Part shown: positions 40,502-47,821 of the stretch, piece after piece
How the letters are laid out: the number at the start of each line of letters is the position of its first letter
Position numbering within the stretch: the first letter of the stretch is position 1
Source: Nitratireductor aquimarinus
GTDB lineage: Bacteria > Pseudomonadota > Alphaproteobacteria > Rhizobiales > Rhizobiaceae
Assembly (NCBI RefSeq): GCF_046773475.1
Contig: NZ_CP177239.1
Location: 1,860,001 to 1,924,000 of the forward strand
DNA length: 64,000 bases
Direction of reading: 5' to 3'
Position numbers and translations under genes: made by a program
Notes under the pieces: generated by a model
What the model saw: only the letters and a program-made list of their open reading frames with translations
Told to the model about the DNA's origin: nothing
The model's database searches: none

Positions 40502-40679
40502 GGCTTTCTCCATCGGTTGAGGCCCGCCCCGCATTGCGAAGACGCCGATGAATGCGCAGCAGCGCATCACGCACAGGCAGGTTGCGCTCCACGTCCATGC
40601 GCGCGGCGTCATCCGGCGCGCGCTTCGCAAGCGCGGATCCGGGCAGGGTCAGGTTTGGGCTTTTCTCCTGGCTGCGCAT
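40491..40679 (-). CDS. Small phage protein, 62 residues
   Basis: MRSQEKSPNLTLPGSALAKR... is a basic, helical protein of unknown family. It overlaps the clamp gene by 11 bp and the upstream small membrane gene by one base (TGATG), so it belongs to the same early operon. No motif is recognised. Confidence 0.6.
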   Translation of the reverse strand: MRSQEKSPNLTLPGSALAKRAPDDAARMDVERNLPVRDALLRIHRRLRNAGRASTDGESHET

Positions 40680-40777
40680 CAGCCGGCCCTCGGCGTGATG
40701 GCGGCGAGCCAGAGCAGCAGGAGACAGAACAGGAGCACGCCAAACGCCGCTGCCCGCCATGCGCGCGCCGCCGTCAT
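40679..40777 (-). CDS. Small single-span membrane protein, 32 residues
   Basis: The frame MTAARAWRAAAFGVLLFCLL followed by LLWLAAITPRAG has one membrane segment. GGAGGAGGCGGC before the ATG is a strong ribosome-binding site, and both ends overlap neighbouring phage genes (ATGA upstream, TGATG downstream). The function is unknown. Confidence 0.6.
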   Translation of the reverse strand: MTAARAWRAAAFGVLLFCLLLLWLAAITPRAG

Positions 40778-41034
40778 GCCGCCTCCTCCGCCACGCTTTC
40801 GCAGTGGGCGAGATAGTCGCGGTGAAATGCGCAATAGCGGCTGTGCTGCCCGCCTGCTGCCCAGTTCTCGGGCTCCACGGCGGCGGCACAGAAAAACGTG
40901 GTGCCCGGCTCACGCCGCACGGGAAAAAGGCAGAAAGCCCCTTCGATCTCCAAAAGGCTGCGCCCGCCGGCCACACCAGCAGGTGCTTCCGGCGCATTGC
41001 GCGCCTGCACCATGTCTTCGACGGAGCGGATCAT
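40774..41034 (-). CDS. GcrA-like zinc-motif protein
   Basis: An 86-residue protein. GAFCLFPVRREPGTTFFCAA and SRYCAFHRDYLAHC follow the Cys-x2-Pro ... Phe-Phe-Cys ... Tyr-Cys-x2-His spacing seen at the C-terminus of GcrA cell-cycle regulators. The N-terminal helix-turn-helix of GcrA is lacking. It could be an antagonist or a stand-alone zinc module. It overlaps the genes on both sides. Confidence 0.45.
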   Translation of the reverse strand: MIRSVEDMVQARNAPEAPAGVAGGRSLLEIEGAFCLFPVRREPGTTFFCAAAVEPENWAAGGQHSRYCAFHRDYLAHCESVAEEAA

Positions 41035-41525
41035 CCCGCGCCCCCGCTCACCACGGAGAACCCGCCTGCCCCGCGCACGCTGGCAGCCTGCCTGCGGCAT
41101 GCGGAGAGAATGTCTTCCAGCTCGCTCAGGCGGCGGTCATAGGCCGTAGCCTCTGCCGGGGTTATCTTCCCGTCAGACATGGCCTCGGCCATCATCGCCA
41201 TCATCTCGCCTGCCTTGCTGCAAAGGCCTGCATAGCCGCGCATGATGTCTGCCTCGGCGTCCGCCACCTCTTTCGGATCGGAGAGCCGCCGCCCGGAAAG
41301 CTCCGCCAGAGCGGTTGTCATCACCGGCATGCCGGTTTCGGACTCAAGCGAAATAAGCGCATCCAGCGGCATCAGGTCCGGGCTGTCGCCATTGTTCCAG
41401 CGGCCCACGGTCGATTTCGAGTAGCCGACGATTTCGGCCACGCGCTCGATGCCGCCGGCGGCGGAAATCATGTCGCGCTGCGCGGCCTTGATGCGGTAGT
41501 GGCGGGCATTGGCGTTCGGGATCAT
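41031..41525 (-). CDS. Phage helix-turn-helix regulator (CII-like)
   Basis: A 164-residue protein with an N-terminal helix-turn-helix (GGIERVAEIVGYSKSTVGRW) followed by NNGDSPDLMPLDALISLESE, as in phage CII-type regulatory proteins, and a helical C-terminus. It is the first gene of the minus-strand early operon. Two identical-type dyads (41548-41590) lie directly upstream, so it probably binds there. GGAGAAAACCC precedes the ATG. Confidence 0.65.
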   Translation of the reverse strand: MIPNANARHYRIKAAQRDMISAAGGIERVAEIVGYSKSTVGRWNNGDSPDLMPLDALISLESETGMPVMTTALAELSGRRLSDPKEVADAEADIMRGYAGLCSKAGEMMAMMAEAMSDGKITPAEATAYDRRLSELEDILSACRRQAASVRGAGGFSVVSGGAG

Positions 41526-41547
41526 GGGTTTTCTCCGGGCAAAAGCT

Positions 41548-41590
41548 TTCCCGCGCCGGGAAAACCCGGCGTCGTTTCCCGTGGCGGGAA
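41548..41590 (-). promoter_or_regulatory. Pair of TTCCCG-N3-CGGGAA operators
   Basis: Two dyads, TTCCCG-CGC-CGGGAA (41548-41562) and TTCCCG-TGG-CGGGAA (41576-41590), have centres 28 bp apart in front of the CII-like gene. The duplicated perfect half-sites point to cooperative binding by a phage regulator. Confidence 0.6.
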
Positions 41591-41652
41591 TTGATTGGTG
41601 CTGTCAGGGTGCGGGCATGGAACAGAAACCAGATACCCGCGAAATCATCGGC

Positions 41653-42096
41653 CTATGGCGGCGACCGGAGAGCGCCCCGAGGCACGCCCTCCGGCCCCTT
41701 CTCGCTCTCAGGGTTATGGCTGGTTGCAGGGGGCAGGTTCGAACTGCCGACCTCTTGGGTATGAACCAAGTGGGATACCGCTTCCCCACCCTGCTGAAAC
41801 TGATTTGCCCCGCCGGCCTCAAGGTCGCACACGGCGCGCAGAAGGCGCGGAATGCCCGCAGCCCTGGCGCGCTCGGCGGCCATGTCGGCAATCAGCGCGT
41901 CGACACTGGCGAACCTCTCATAGGCGGCAATCGCCTTAAGCAGGATCATCATGGCCGGCGAAACGCGAATGGAATTGGAGGCCGCGCCTGCCGGGAAACG
42001 AGCCCCGAACCCCGCAGGCGCGGCCAGCGCCACATTTCCGGGGAGGAGGTCGGAAACGCGGTCTTGGGAGGAACAGTGCTGACGAAGCGCGGTCAT
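41653..42096 (-). CDS. Hypothetical phage protein whose frame reads through a tRNA gene
   Basis: A 147-residue frame starting at 42096, overlapping the Cro-like gene by ATGA. Residues 1-100 look protein-like (SPAMMILLKAIAAYERFASV, DALIADMAAERARAAGIPRL). The C-terminal part EVGSSNLPPAT is the translation of the tRNA-Met gene on the same strand, so the natural 3' end of this gene has probably been altered by tRNA acquisition. Confidence 0.5.
   Translation of the reverse strand: MTALRQHCSSQDRVSDLLPGNVALAAPAGFGARFPAGAASNSIRVSPAMMILLKAIAAYERFASVDALIADMAAERARAAGIPRLLRAVCDLEAGGANQFQQGGEAVSHLVHTQEVGSSNLPPATSHNPESEKGPEGVPRGALRSPP
41721..41795 (-). tRNA. tRNA-Met (CAT), prophage-encoded
   Basis: Read on the minus strand from 41795: acceptor GCAGGG pairs with CCCTGC, with a 1:72 A-A mismatch. 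The D-arm is GGG...CCC. The anticodon arm is CTTGG-TTCATAC-CCAAG with anticodon CAT, and the T-arm is GGCAG-TTCGAAC-CTGCC. CCA is encoded. A CAT anticodon could also be lysidine-modified to tRNA-Ile2. The 1:72 mismatch recalls initiator tRNAs, but the three G:C pairs of initiators are missing. Confidence 0.75.
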
Positions 42097-42281
42097 TCGG
42101 CGGCCTCCGGTGCCTCTTCGCGCATTCGAGAAAGAAGCGCACGGGCAGCACCTTTGGGAGAGTTGCCATTCTCCCACCGCCACACGGTTGAGACGTTAAC
42201 ACCGAGCAACGAGGCCAAGCCCTCTTGGGTCAGCCCATATGCATCTCGGATTGCTCTTACGTTGATGTCGTCGTTCATCAT
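42093..42281 (-). CDS. Cro-like helix-turn-helix repressor
   Basis: A 62-residue protein consisting mainly of an XRE-type helix-turn-helix (RAIRDAYGLTQEGLASLLGV, NVSTVWRWENG). It is divergent from the CI-like gene, with operators between, the classic lambdoid switch. The start at 42281 (or 42278) is chosen for size; a minus-strand promoter TTGACG-N17-CATATT lies just upstream. Confidence 0.75.
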   Translation of the reverse strand: MMNDDINVRAIRDAYGLTQEGLASLLGVNVSTVWRWENGNSPKGAARALLSRMREEAPEAAE

Positions 42282-42293
42282 GGAGCGAGAATA

Positions 42294-42351
42294 TGCGTAA
42301 TGCACACTCATCCGTCAAGTCGAAATGCATATCGACAACATGCAAATTGCA
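42294..42351. promoter_or_regulatory. CI/Cro operator region with three related dyads
   Basis: TGCGTAATGCA (42294-42304), a half-site TGCATATCGA (42326-42335) and TGCAAATTGCA (42341-42351) share the pattern TGCRTNAYGCA with sites at 43079 and 43112. They lie between the divergent Cro-like and CI-like genes. Confidence 0.6.
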
Positions 42352-42355
42352 CAGC

Positions 42356-43021
42356 ATGAATTATGATGACCGCCCAGACTTCGCAAAACGCCTCGAAAAA
42401 GCCCGCGTTGAACGCGGCTTTGACACAGCCAAAGACGCCGCCAGATACTTCGGCTGGACCTACGAGACGTATATCCAGCACGAGCAAGGCATAAGAGGCA
42501 TCTCTCGGGCAGCATCCAAATACGCCAAGGCATTTCGCGTCAGTGAGGCTTGGCTACTTACCGGAGAAGGCGACACTCAAAACAAGCACGTCCCCATCAT
42601 GGGCTACCTGGGCGCAGGTGCCGAAGTCGAGCCCGACTTCGAGCAAGTCCCGCCCGAAGGGCTCGACCAGATAGAGATACCATTTCCCCTGCCTGAAGAC
42701 ATGATTGGCTTCAAAGTAAGGGGAGATTCCATGCTCCCCGCCTACAAAGACGGGGCCATTATCGTGGTTTACCGAGAGCAGCAGAGACCACTAACCGCAT
42801 TCTATGGAGAAGAGGCTGCGGTTCGCACATCTGACGGACGGCGCTTCATCAAAACCATCATGCGTGGGCAGAACGGATCCGTGAACCTCCTATCCTGGAA
42901 CGCGAACCCGATTGAAGGCGTGTATCTAGAATGGATTGGTGAAATCTTCGCCGTCATCCCGCCCTCAGCCATGAGAAAGGTCGGCCGCCAAGGCGGCATT
43001 CAAGGCAACCTCAAACTCTAA
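42356..43021 (+). CDS. CI-like phage repressor (S24/LexA family)
   Basis: A 221-residue repressor. Residues 8-60 are a helix-turn-helix domain (DTAKDAARYFGWTYETYIQH). An Ala-Gly cleavage site lies in YLGAGAEVEP (87/88). The catalytic Ser125 is in VRGDSMLPAYKDG and Lys166 in RRFIKTI. Self-cleavage stimulated by RecA would induce the prophage. The start at 42356 is chosen because upstream in-frame codons lie in the operator. Confidence 0.85.
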   Translation: MNYDDRPDFAKRLEKARVERGFDTAKDAARYFGWTYETYIQHEQGIRGISRAASKYAKAFRVSEAWLLTGEGDTQNKHVPIMGYLGAGAEVEPDFEQVPPEGLDQIEIPFPLPEDMIGFKVRGDSMLPAYKDGAIIVVYREQQRPLTAFYGEEAAVRTSDGRRFIKTIMRGQNGSVNLLSWNANPIEGVYLEWIGEIFAVIPPSAMRKVGRQGGIQGNLKL

Positions 43022-43059
43022 ACACCACAACAGGAGCCACCCTTTACTCAATTCGAGTA

Positions 43060-43126
43060 TGCGTTTGAGCTCTAAATATGCGTTACGCACATTTTTCTTG
43101 ACTGCGTAATATGCATTATGCATTCT
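43060..43126 (+). promoter_or_regulatory. Early rightward promoter with CI-type operators
   Basis: TTGACT (43098-43103), 17 bp, then CATTCT (43121-43126). Perfect dyads TGCGTTACGCA (43079-43089) and TGCATTATGCA (43112-43122), plus a half-site TGCGTTTGAG (43060-43069), flank or lie between the boxes. CI binding would block transcription of the 43213-44247 gene group. Confidence 0.6.
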
Positions 43127-43212
43127 TTGCTCGTTCCCCACCCAAGGGCCGTATCGAGCAATCCCTCCGCTCGGTACGGCCCGCCTTGGGGCCACCCGAA
43201 CGGAGAGATGCA

Positions 43213-43437
43213 ATGATCCAGTTTCAGAAGGCCGACATTTCGGCCACGGAAGCCGCCCACATCGAGACCAACCCCGTGAAGCTCATGGCCGACGCCATGC
43301 TGGTCATTCAGGGCGGCGGGCGCACGGTTGACCGCGATGCCCTTTCCCTCGAGGGCTTTTCCGCAGCTGATATCGACAAACACGGCGTCGAGGCCCGCGA
43401 CCTCGCCAATGCCCTGTCGCAGAGGCGAGCGGCATGA
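43213..43437 (+). CDS. Small early phage protein, 74 residues
   Basis: MIQFQKADISATEAAHIETN... is an acidic soluble protein of unknown family, first in a chain of overlapping small genes behind the CI-controlled promoter. CGGAGAGATGCA precedes the ATG. The stop overlaps the next gene by 4 bp. Confidence 0.65.
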   Translation: MIQFQKADISATEAAHIETNPVKLMADAMLVIQGGGRTVDRDALSLEGFSAADIDKHGVEARDLANALSQRRAA

Positions 43438-43544
43438 AAGCCGCCCTCGCCTTTCTGGCGCGCCGCCGCATCGAGCGCGCGGCCATGATGGCGCTGGCCT
43501 TCGCCTATGGCGTCGGCCTGCCGCTCATCTACGCGACCACGTGA
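43434..43544 (+). CDS. Small membrane peptide, 36 residues
   Basis: The frame MKAALAFLARRRIERAAMMA followed by LAFAYGVGLPLIYATT has a basic N-terminus and one membrane segment. Its ATG overlaps the preceding stop (ATGA). The function is unknown. Confidence 0.5.
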   Translation: MKAALAFLARRRIERAAMMALAFAYGVGLPLIYATT

Positions 43545-43557
43545 TGAGGGCGGCGTC

Positions 43558-43697
43558 ATGTCTCCCATTCTCGCCACCCTCGCCGGCGCAGCGTTCGGCT
43601 TTGCCTTGTCGCGGCACTGATCATCACCCTGAAACGCCGCGAGCGCCGCACCGGCGCCGACGATTTTCTTTCAGACAAGAACGATTGGGGAATGTGA
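43558..43697 (+). pseudogene. Small membrane protein gene with a -1 frame discontinuity
   Basis: From the ATG at 43558 the frame MS-PILATLAGAAFGFAL stops after 20 codons at 43620. In the -1 frame from the same point it continues VAALIITLKRRERRTGADD to a TGA at 43695-43697 that overlaps the next ATG. Joined, it would be a 46-residue single-span protein with a continuous membrane helix and a basic stop-transfer segment. An indel, an error, or frameshifting are all possible; no canonical slippery heptamer is seen. Confidence 0.45.
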
Positions 43698-43987
43698 TGG
43701 CTTCGCAGCCGCCGCCGCTGACCAGGCGTCAGCGCCACGTCCTTTTCCTGCAGGGCGCGCTGAACCGCGTGGCGCACTGCTACACCCCGCCCGCACGGCC
43801 TGATGCACTGGCCGAGTTCCTGCTCGGCGGCGAAATGGTCGACCGAGGCTACATCGCGATCACCGATCTGGCCGGCGCGAAATCCTTCATTGACGACATC
43901 AGAACAGGCCGCAGGCCGATCCGGGAGGAAGCCCATGGCTGCGAACACAATGAAATGCCCCAGCCGCGCGAGGTGCCTGCATTATGA
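43697..43987 (+). CDS. Hypothetical early phage protein, 96 residues
   Basis: MASQPPPLTRRQRHVLFLQG... with LAEFLLGGEMVDRGYIAITD is a soluble protein of unknown family. The ATG at 43697 overlaps the preceding TGA, and the stop overlaps the next gene (ATGA), so it is part of the same translationally coupled chain. Confidence 0.6.
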   Translation: MASQPPPLTRRQRHVLFLQGALNRVAHCYTPPARPDALAEFLLGGEMVDRGYIAITDLAGAKSFIDDIRTGRRPIREEAHGCEHNEMPQPREVPAL

Positions 43988-44247
43988 CCATCGAAACCCA
44001 TGACGGCCGCACGCAGGTCACCTGCGACCACTGCCCGTCCAGCTACCCGAACACCTACGCCCGCGAAGATTTCGACGTGATGATCGCCGACGCACGAACC
44101 GCCGGCTGGCGCATCGTGAAAGCGAAGGTCGATCCGGCAGACGGCGAAGGCACGGCCGAGCTCTTCGGCATCGCTCCAAAGGTCGCCGACCGCAAGCCCA
44201 AACAGGGCTACGCGCACATCTGCCCAAACTGCCAGCGCCCCCTTTAG
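43984..44247 (+). CDS. Small phage zinc-ribbon-like protein
   Basis: An 87-residue protein with QVTCDHCPSSY near the N-terminus and HICPNCQRPL at the C-terminus, two Cys-x2-Cys knuckles that would bind zinc. The rest (EDFDVMIADARTAGWRIVKA) is compact alpha/beta. Last in the coupled early gene chain; probably binds nucleic acid. Confidence 0.6.
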   Translation: MTIETHDGRTQVTCDHCPSSYPNTYAREDFDVMIADARTAGWRIVKAKVDPADGEGTAELFGIAPKVADRKPKQGYAHICPNCQRPL

Positions 44248-44274
44248 CCAATTCCCATTCCAGGATGCACAACC

Positions 44275-44352
44275 ATGACCAGATCCGCATTGCGCATCGC
44301 ACTCATCTCAGCCTCCTTTCGCAGATCAGCAGGAGGGGACAATGCATAGAGC
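44275..44352 (+). CDS. Possible leader-like short frame before xis
   Basis: MTRSALRIALISASFRRSAG plus five residues ends in TAG within the start of the excisionase gene (overlap at 44342). The GGAGGGGACA inside it is the ribosome-binding site of xis. It may be a coupling leader or meaningless. Confidence 0.25.
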
Positions 44353-44749
44353 TGACGTGAACGCCGAAGCTATCGGTGACGATGAACCAATGACACTCCC
44401 GGATGCCTGCCGCATTGTCTTTCGGGATGCGATCAAGCCTGCCACACTCAGGGCAGAGGCTGCGCGAGGCAATCTTGTGATGGAGAGAATCGGTCGCCGC
44501 TACTTTGTTACGCGCGCCGCACTAACAAAAATGAGGGAAAAATGCCGCGTCCAGCAAAAGGCGCCCGCCTCTGGTTCGACAAAAAAGCCGGCCTCTGGTT
44601 CATCCGTGACGGATCGGTCAAGCGTGGCACTGGCTGCAGCCTTGAGGAGCGCGAGGGCGCTGAGGGAAGACTCCAGCAATACATCGAAGAAAAATACGAG
44701 CCGCCGTCAGACAGTCGCTCCTCCGCGCTCCTCGTCTCAGACGTCCTGA
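44342..44749 (+). CDS. xis: Excisionase-like protein overlapping int
   Basis: A 135-residue protein. Residues 17-70 (MTLPDACRIVFRDAIKPATL, RAEAARGNLVMERIGRRYFV, TRAALTKMREKC) form the MerR/Xis-like winged helix of Rhizobiales prophage excisionases. The Ser/Lys-rich tail overlaps the start of the integrase gene by 208 bp in another frame. It steers the integrase toward excision. GGAGGGGACA precedes the ATG. Confidence 0.7.
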   Translation: MHRADVNAEAIGDDEPMTLPDACRIVFRDAIKPATLRAEAARGNLVMERIGRRYFVTRAALTKMREKCRVQQKAPASGSTKKPASGSSVTDRSSVALAAALRSARALREDSSNTSKKNTSRRQTVAPPRSSSQTS

Positions 44750-45654
44750 CCTATTACGCTCGCGAAATCGCGGGCGGACAGCGCTCCAAGACATCGAGCT
44801 ATTCAATCGAGCGCCTGCTGGACTGGTGGGGGCTTAAGCCTCTCTCCGATGTGAAGCGCTCCACCTGCCAAGCCTATGTCGAGCACCGGGCATCGCAGCC
44901 AATCCGGCAGGCCACCAAGTCAAAGAAGCCCAAGCTCGTGTCACGGGAAACCGCCAGGCGCGAGCTCACGGTGCTCCGGGCAGCCATCAACGCCTATCAT
45001 GCAGAAACGCCGCTGGATGCCCTTCCTGTCGTGACTTTGCCGAAACAATCCCCACCCCGGTCGCGCTGGCTGACACGCGAGGAGGTCGCGCGCCTTCTTC
45101 GGGCCGCCCGGAACCTGGAAGAGAGAGATTCGGCCCGCGCATTGCAGCGCTTCATCCTGATCAGCATCTACACCGCAACACGATCCGGCGCAGTTCGCCG
45201 TCTTGGATGGGTGGAAAACACCATTGGCGGGCACGTGGATACCGAAGCCGGCGTCATTCATCGCCGGGGCACGGATGAGGCCGAGACCAGAAAGCGCCGG
45301 CCACCGATTCGCATCCCTGACCGGCTCGCCGGGTTCCTGCGAAGATGGAAGGCCGAGGACATGCGGAAGGACAAGGACCGCAAGGCGGTCCCGTTCGTGA
45401 TCCACTTCCGCGGGAAACCGGTGAAGGCTCAGCGCAAATCTTGGGAAGAGGCCCGAGCAAATGCCGGACTGGGGAAGGAAGTGACGCCGCACATACTCAA
45501 GCACACCGCCGTGACATGGATGATGCAGAGCGGGGCGGAGCCATGGGACGTTGCAGAATATGCCGGAACGAGCCTGAAAATGATCGAGGATGTCTACGGC
45601 CACCACCATCCAGACTTCCAGGGCGACATCGCATCGAGGATCGGAAGGCGGTAG
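44542..45654 (+). CDS. int: Tyrosine-recombinase integrase
   Basis: A 370-residue integrase. An N-terminal arm-binding part (MPRPAKGARLWFDKKAGLWF) and core-binding domain (60-165) precede the catalytic domain with Arg214 (TATRSGAVRRLGW), His317 and Lys320 in HILKHTAVTWM, and nucleophile Tyr352 (EDVYGHHHPD). The second catalytic Arg of the usual HxxR motif is Lys here. It reads toward the tRNA-Thr gene 80 bp away, the normal place for an integrase that uses the tRNA 3' end as attB. Confidence 0.9.
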   Translation: MPRPAKGARLWFDKKAGLWFIRDGSVKRGTGCSLEEREGAEGRLQQYIEEKYEPPSDSRSSALLVSDVLTYYAREIAGGQRSKTSSYSIERLLDWWGLKPLSDVKRSTCQAYVEHRASQPIRQATKSKKPKLVSRETARRELTVLRAAINAYHAETPLDALPVVTLPKQSPPRSRWLTREEVARLLRAARNLEERDSARALQRFILISIYTATRSGAVRRLGWVENTIGGHVDTEAGVIHRRGTDEAETRKRRPPIRIPDRLAGFLRRWKAEDMRKDKDRKAVPFVIHFRGKPVKAQRKSWEEARANAGLGKEVTPHILKHTAVTWMMQSGAEPWDVAEYAGTSLKMIEDVYGHHHPDFQGDIASRIGRR

Positions 45655-45675
45655 TTTCTGTCATCGTTTCTGTCA
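45655..45675. promoter_or_regulatory. Integrase arm-type sites, right
   Basis: TTTCTGTCA at 45655-45663 and 45667-45675, spaced 12 bp, directly after the int stop; the same 9-mer occurs twice inside the left prophage end (24226-24245). Confidence 0.6.
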
Positions 45676-45736
45676 TCCAGAAATTCAACAGCGACCAAGC
45701 AACCGCCTCAACCTATTGTAATATAATGAGATTAAC

Positions 45737-45811
<75 letters not shown>

Positions 45812-45982
45812 ATGCCATAAGGCGGAAACGCCGGGGTGACGGATGATGCGCCTGCGTTTCGCTCACCACGAACAGAACTGCGTCTGTCTCTGTGATGCGG
45901 CGGACTTCTGCCACAATGAAAAGCATTGCGCAAGCGCACATTCGCATTCAATTGCACAGTTTGATAGAAGCTTGTGAAATTT

Positions 45983-46000
45983 GCCGCCAAAGCCGGCCCA
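45983..46000. repeat. 18-bp sequence shared with the structured element at 21.9 kb
   Basis: TGCCGCCAAAGCCGGCCC is identical to 21962-21979. Here it is upstream of a small gene and followed by GGCGC-TCTCT-GCGCGCC. It may be a fragment of the same repeat family. Confidence 0.5.
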
Positions 46001-46054
46001 AACGGCGCTCTCTGCGCGCCCTGAGAAAGCCATAGAAAGGCGGTTTCAACTGAC

Positions 46055-46258
46055 ATGGAGCCTCATGTGAGCAAAGCCGATAAACAGAATCCGCCCGTCG
46101 TCGGCAGCAAGGGCGATGAAGAACGCAAGAATCGCCTCGCAGCGCAATTGCGCGCCAATCTCGCCCGCCGCAAGGCCCAGGCGCGCTCGCGCCGTCAGGG
46201 CGAGGCAGACCAGCGCCCCGAAGGCCTGCAATCGAGCCCGGCGGAATCGGAAGAATAA
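46055..46258 (+). CDS. Small basic protein upstream of murA
   Basis: A 67-residue charged protein with NRLAAQLRANLARRKAQARS in the middle, a helical basic stretch seen in short Rhizobiales proteins before murA. No named family. The ATG at 46055 or the GTG at 46067 could be the start. Confidence 0.6.
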   Translation: MEPHVSKADKQNPPVVGSKGDEERKNRLAAQLRANLARRKAQARSRRQGEADQRPEGLQSSPAESEE

Positions 46259-46512
46259 CGGCGTTTCACGACGCATTCCCCGCCTTGCGCAGCGCGCGGC
46301 CATGTTTTAGGACCAATTTAAACGAATACGTCTTGCGGCAAACGCTTCGCGGCGTCGCATGCTCCAATTCCGCCGCGATCAAGCATTCCTTTACGATACC
46401 GCAAGGCAATCGGCGTATTCAGGCAAGTCGGGGCTGGCAGATCGCTGCCGGCAAATCGGGGACAGCCCACGATCAGACCATGTCGGAACAAGCGCCCGGA
46501 AAGTGAGAACGG
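46259..46512. other. murA upstream region
   Basis: No gene or strong hairpin is seen in these 254 bp. They presumably contain the murA promoter. GGAAAGTGAGAACGG lies next to the murA start. Confidence 0.4.
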
Positions 46513-47802
46513 ATGGACCGCATACGCATAACCGGTGGTAACGAGCTGAATGGCACGTTGCCGATTTCGGGCGCCAAGAACGCAGCGCTGCCGCTGATGA
46601 TCGCGTCGCTTTTGACAGATGACACGCTCACGCTGGACAATGTTCCGCATCTGGCCGACGTCGAAAGCCTGATCCGCATTCTCGGCAATCACGGTGTCGA
46701 CTATTCGGTGAACGGTCGCCGCGAGAACCAGCAAAAGGGCTATTCGCGCACCATCCATTTCACCGCCCGCAGCATCGTTGACACCACGGCTCCCTACGAG
46801 CTCGTCTCGAAGATGCGCGCGAGCTTCTGGGTGATCGGACCGCTTCTGGCGCGCATGGGCGTGGCCCGCGTCTCCCTGCCCGGCGGCTGCGCCATCGGCA
46901 CCCGCCCTGTGGACCTCTTCATCGACGGACTGCGCGCGCTGGGCGCGGAGATCGAGATCGAGCAGGGTTACGTGAACGCGAAGGCCAAGAACGGCCTCAT
47001 CGGCAACCGCTACGTGTTTCCAAAGATTTCAGTCGGCGCAACGCATGTGCTGATGATGGCCGCAGCACTCGCCAAGGGCGAGACGGTGCTGGAGAATTCC
47101 GCGCGCGAGCCAGAAATCGTCAATCTGGCCGACTGCCTCAACGCCATGGGCGCGAAGATTTCTGGCGCCGGCACGGACACCATCACCATTGAAGGCGTGA
47201 CCAGCCTTTCGGGCGCGCGCCATCGCGTGATCCCCGACCGCATCGAGACCGGCACCTACGCCATGGCCGTTGCCATGACTGGCGGCGACGTGATGCTCGA
47301 AGGCGCGCAGGCAGACCTTCTGGAAGCCGTGCTCGACACGCTGGAACAGACCGGCGCAGAGATCACCCGCACCAACAGCGGCATCCGCGTGCGCCGCAAT
47401 GGCGCCGGCATCAACCCGGTCGACATCACCACACAGCCCTTCCCCGGCTTCCCCACCGATCTGCAGGCGCAGTTCATGGGCCTGATGACCATGGCCAAGG
47501 GGCGCTCGCACATCACCGAGACGATTTTCGAAAACCGCTTCATGCACGTGCAGGAGCTGGCGCGCCTGGGCGCGAATATCTCGCTTTCGGGCCAGACCGC
47601 GGTAGTGGACGGCGTTTCGGAGCTGCGCGGGGCGCCGGTGATGGCCACCGATCTGCGCGCTTCGGTATCGCTGGTCATCGCTGCCCTTGCGGCACAGGGC
47701 CAGACAGAGGTAAACCGCGTCTATCATCTGGATCGCGGCTTTGAGCGGCTGGAAGAAAAACTCTCCGCCTGTGGCGCAGTGATCGAGCGTATTTCAAGCT
47801 GA
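46513..47802 (+). CDS. murA: UDP-N-acetylglucosamine 1-carboxyvinyltransferase
   Basis: First committed step of peptidoglycan synthesis: adds enolpyruvate to UDP-GlcNAc in the cytoplasm. A 429-residue protein with Lys22 in GAKNAALPLM, the fosfomycin-target loop SLPGGCAIGTRPVDLF (Cys126) and the late motif ATDLRASVSLVIAALAA. Length and motifs are standard. It heads the conserved Rhizobiales block that continues to yacG. Confidence 0.96.
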   Translation: MDRIRITGGNELNGTLPISGAKNAALPLMIASLLTDDTLTLDNVPHLADVESLIRILGNHGVDYSVNGRRENQQKGYSRTIHFTARSIVDTTAPYELVSKMRASFWVIGPLLARMGVARVSLPGGCAIGTRPVDLFIDGLRALGAEIEIEQGYVNAKAKNGLIGNRYVFPKISVGATHVLMMAAALAKGETVLENSAREPEIVNLADCLNAMGAKISGAGTDTITIEGVTSLSGARHRVIPDRIETGTYAMAVAMTGGDVMLEGAQADLLEAVLDTLEQTGAEITRTNSGIRVRRNGAGINPVDITTQPFPGFPTDLQAQFMGLMTMAKGRSHITETIFENRFMHVQELARLGANISLSGQTAVVDGVSELRGAPVMATDLRASVSLVIAALAAQGQTEVNRVYHLDRGFERLEEKLSACGAVIERISS

Positions 47803-47821
47803 ACCTGAGTGGCGCGTTAAC

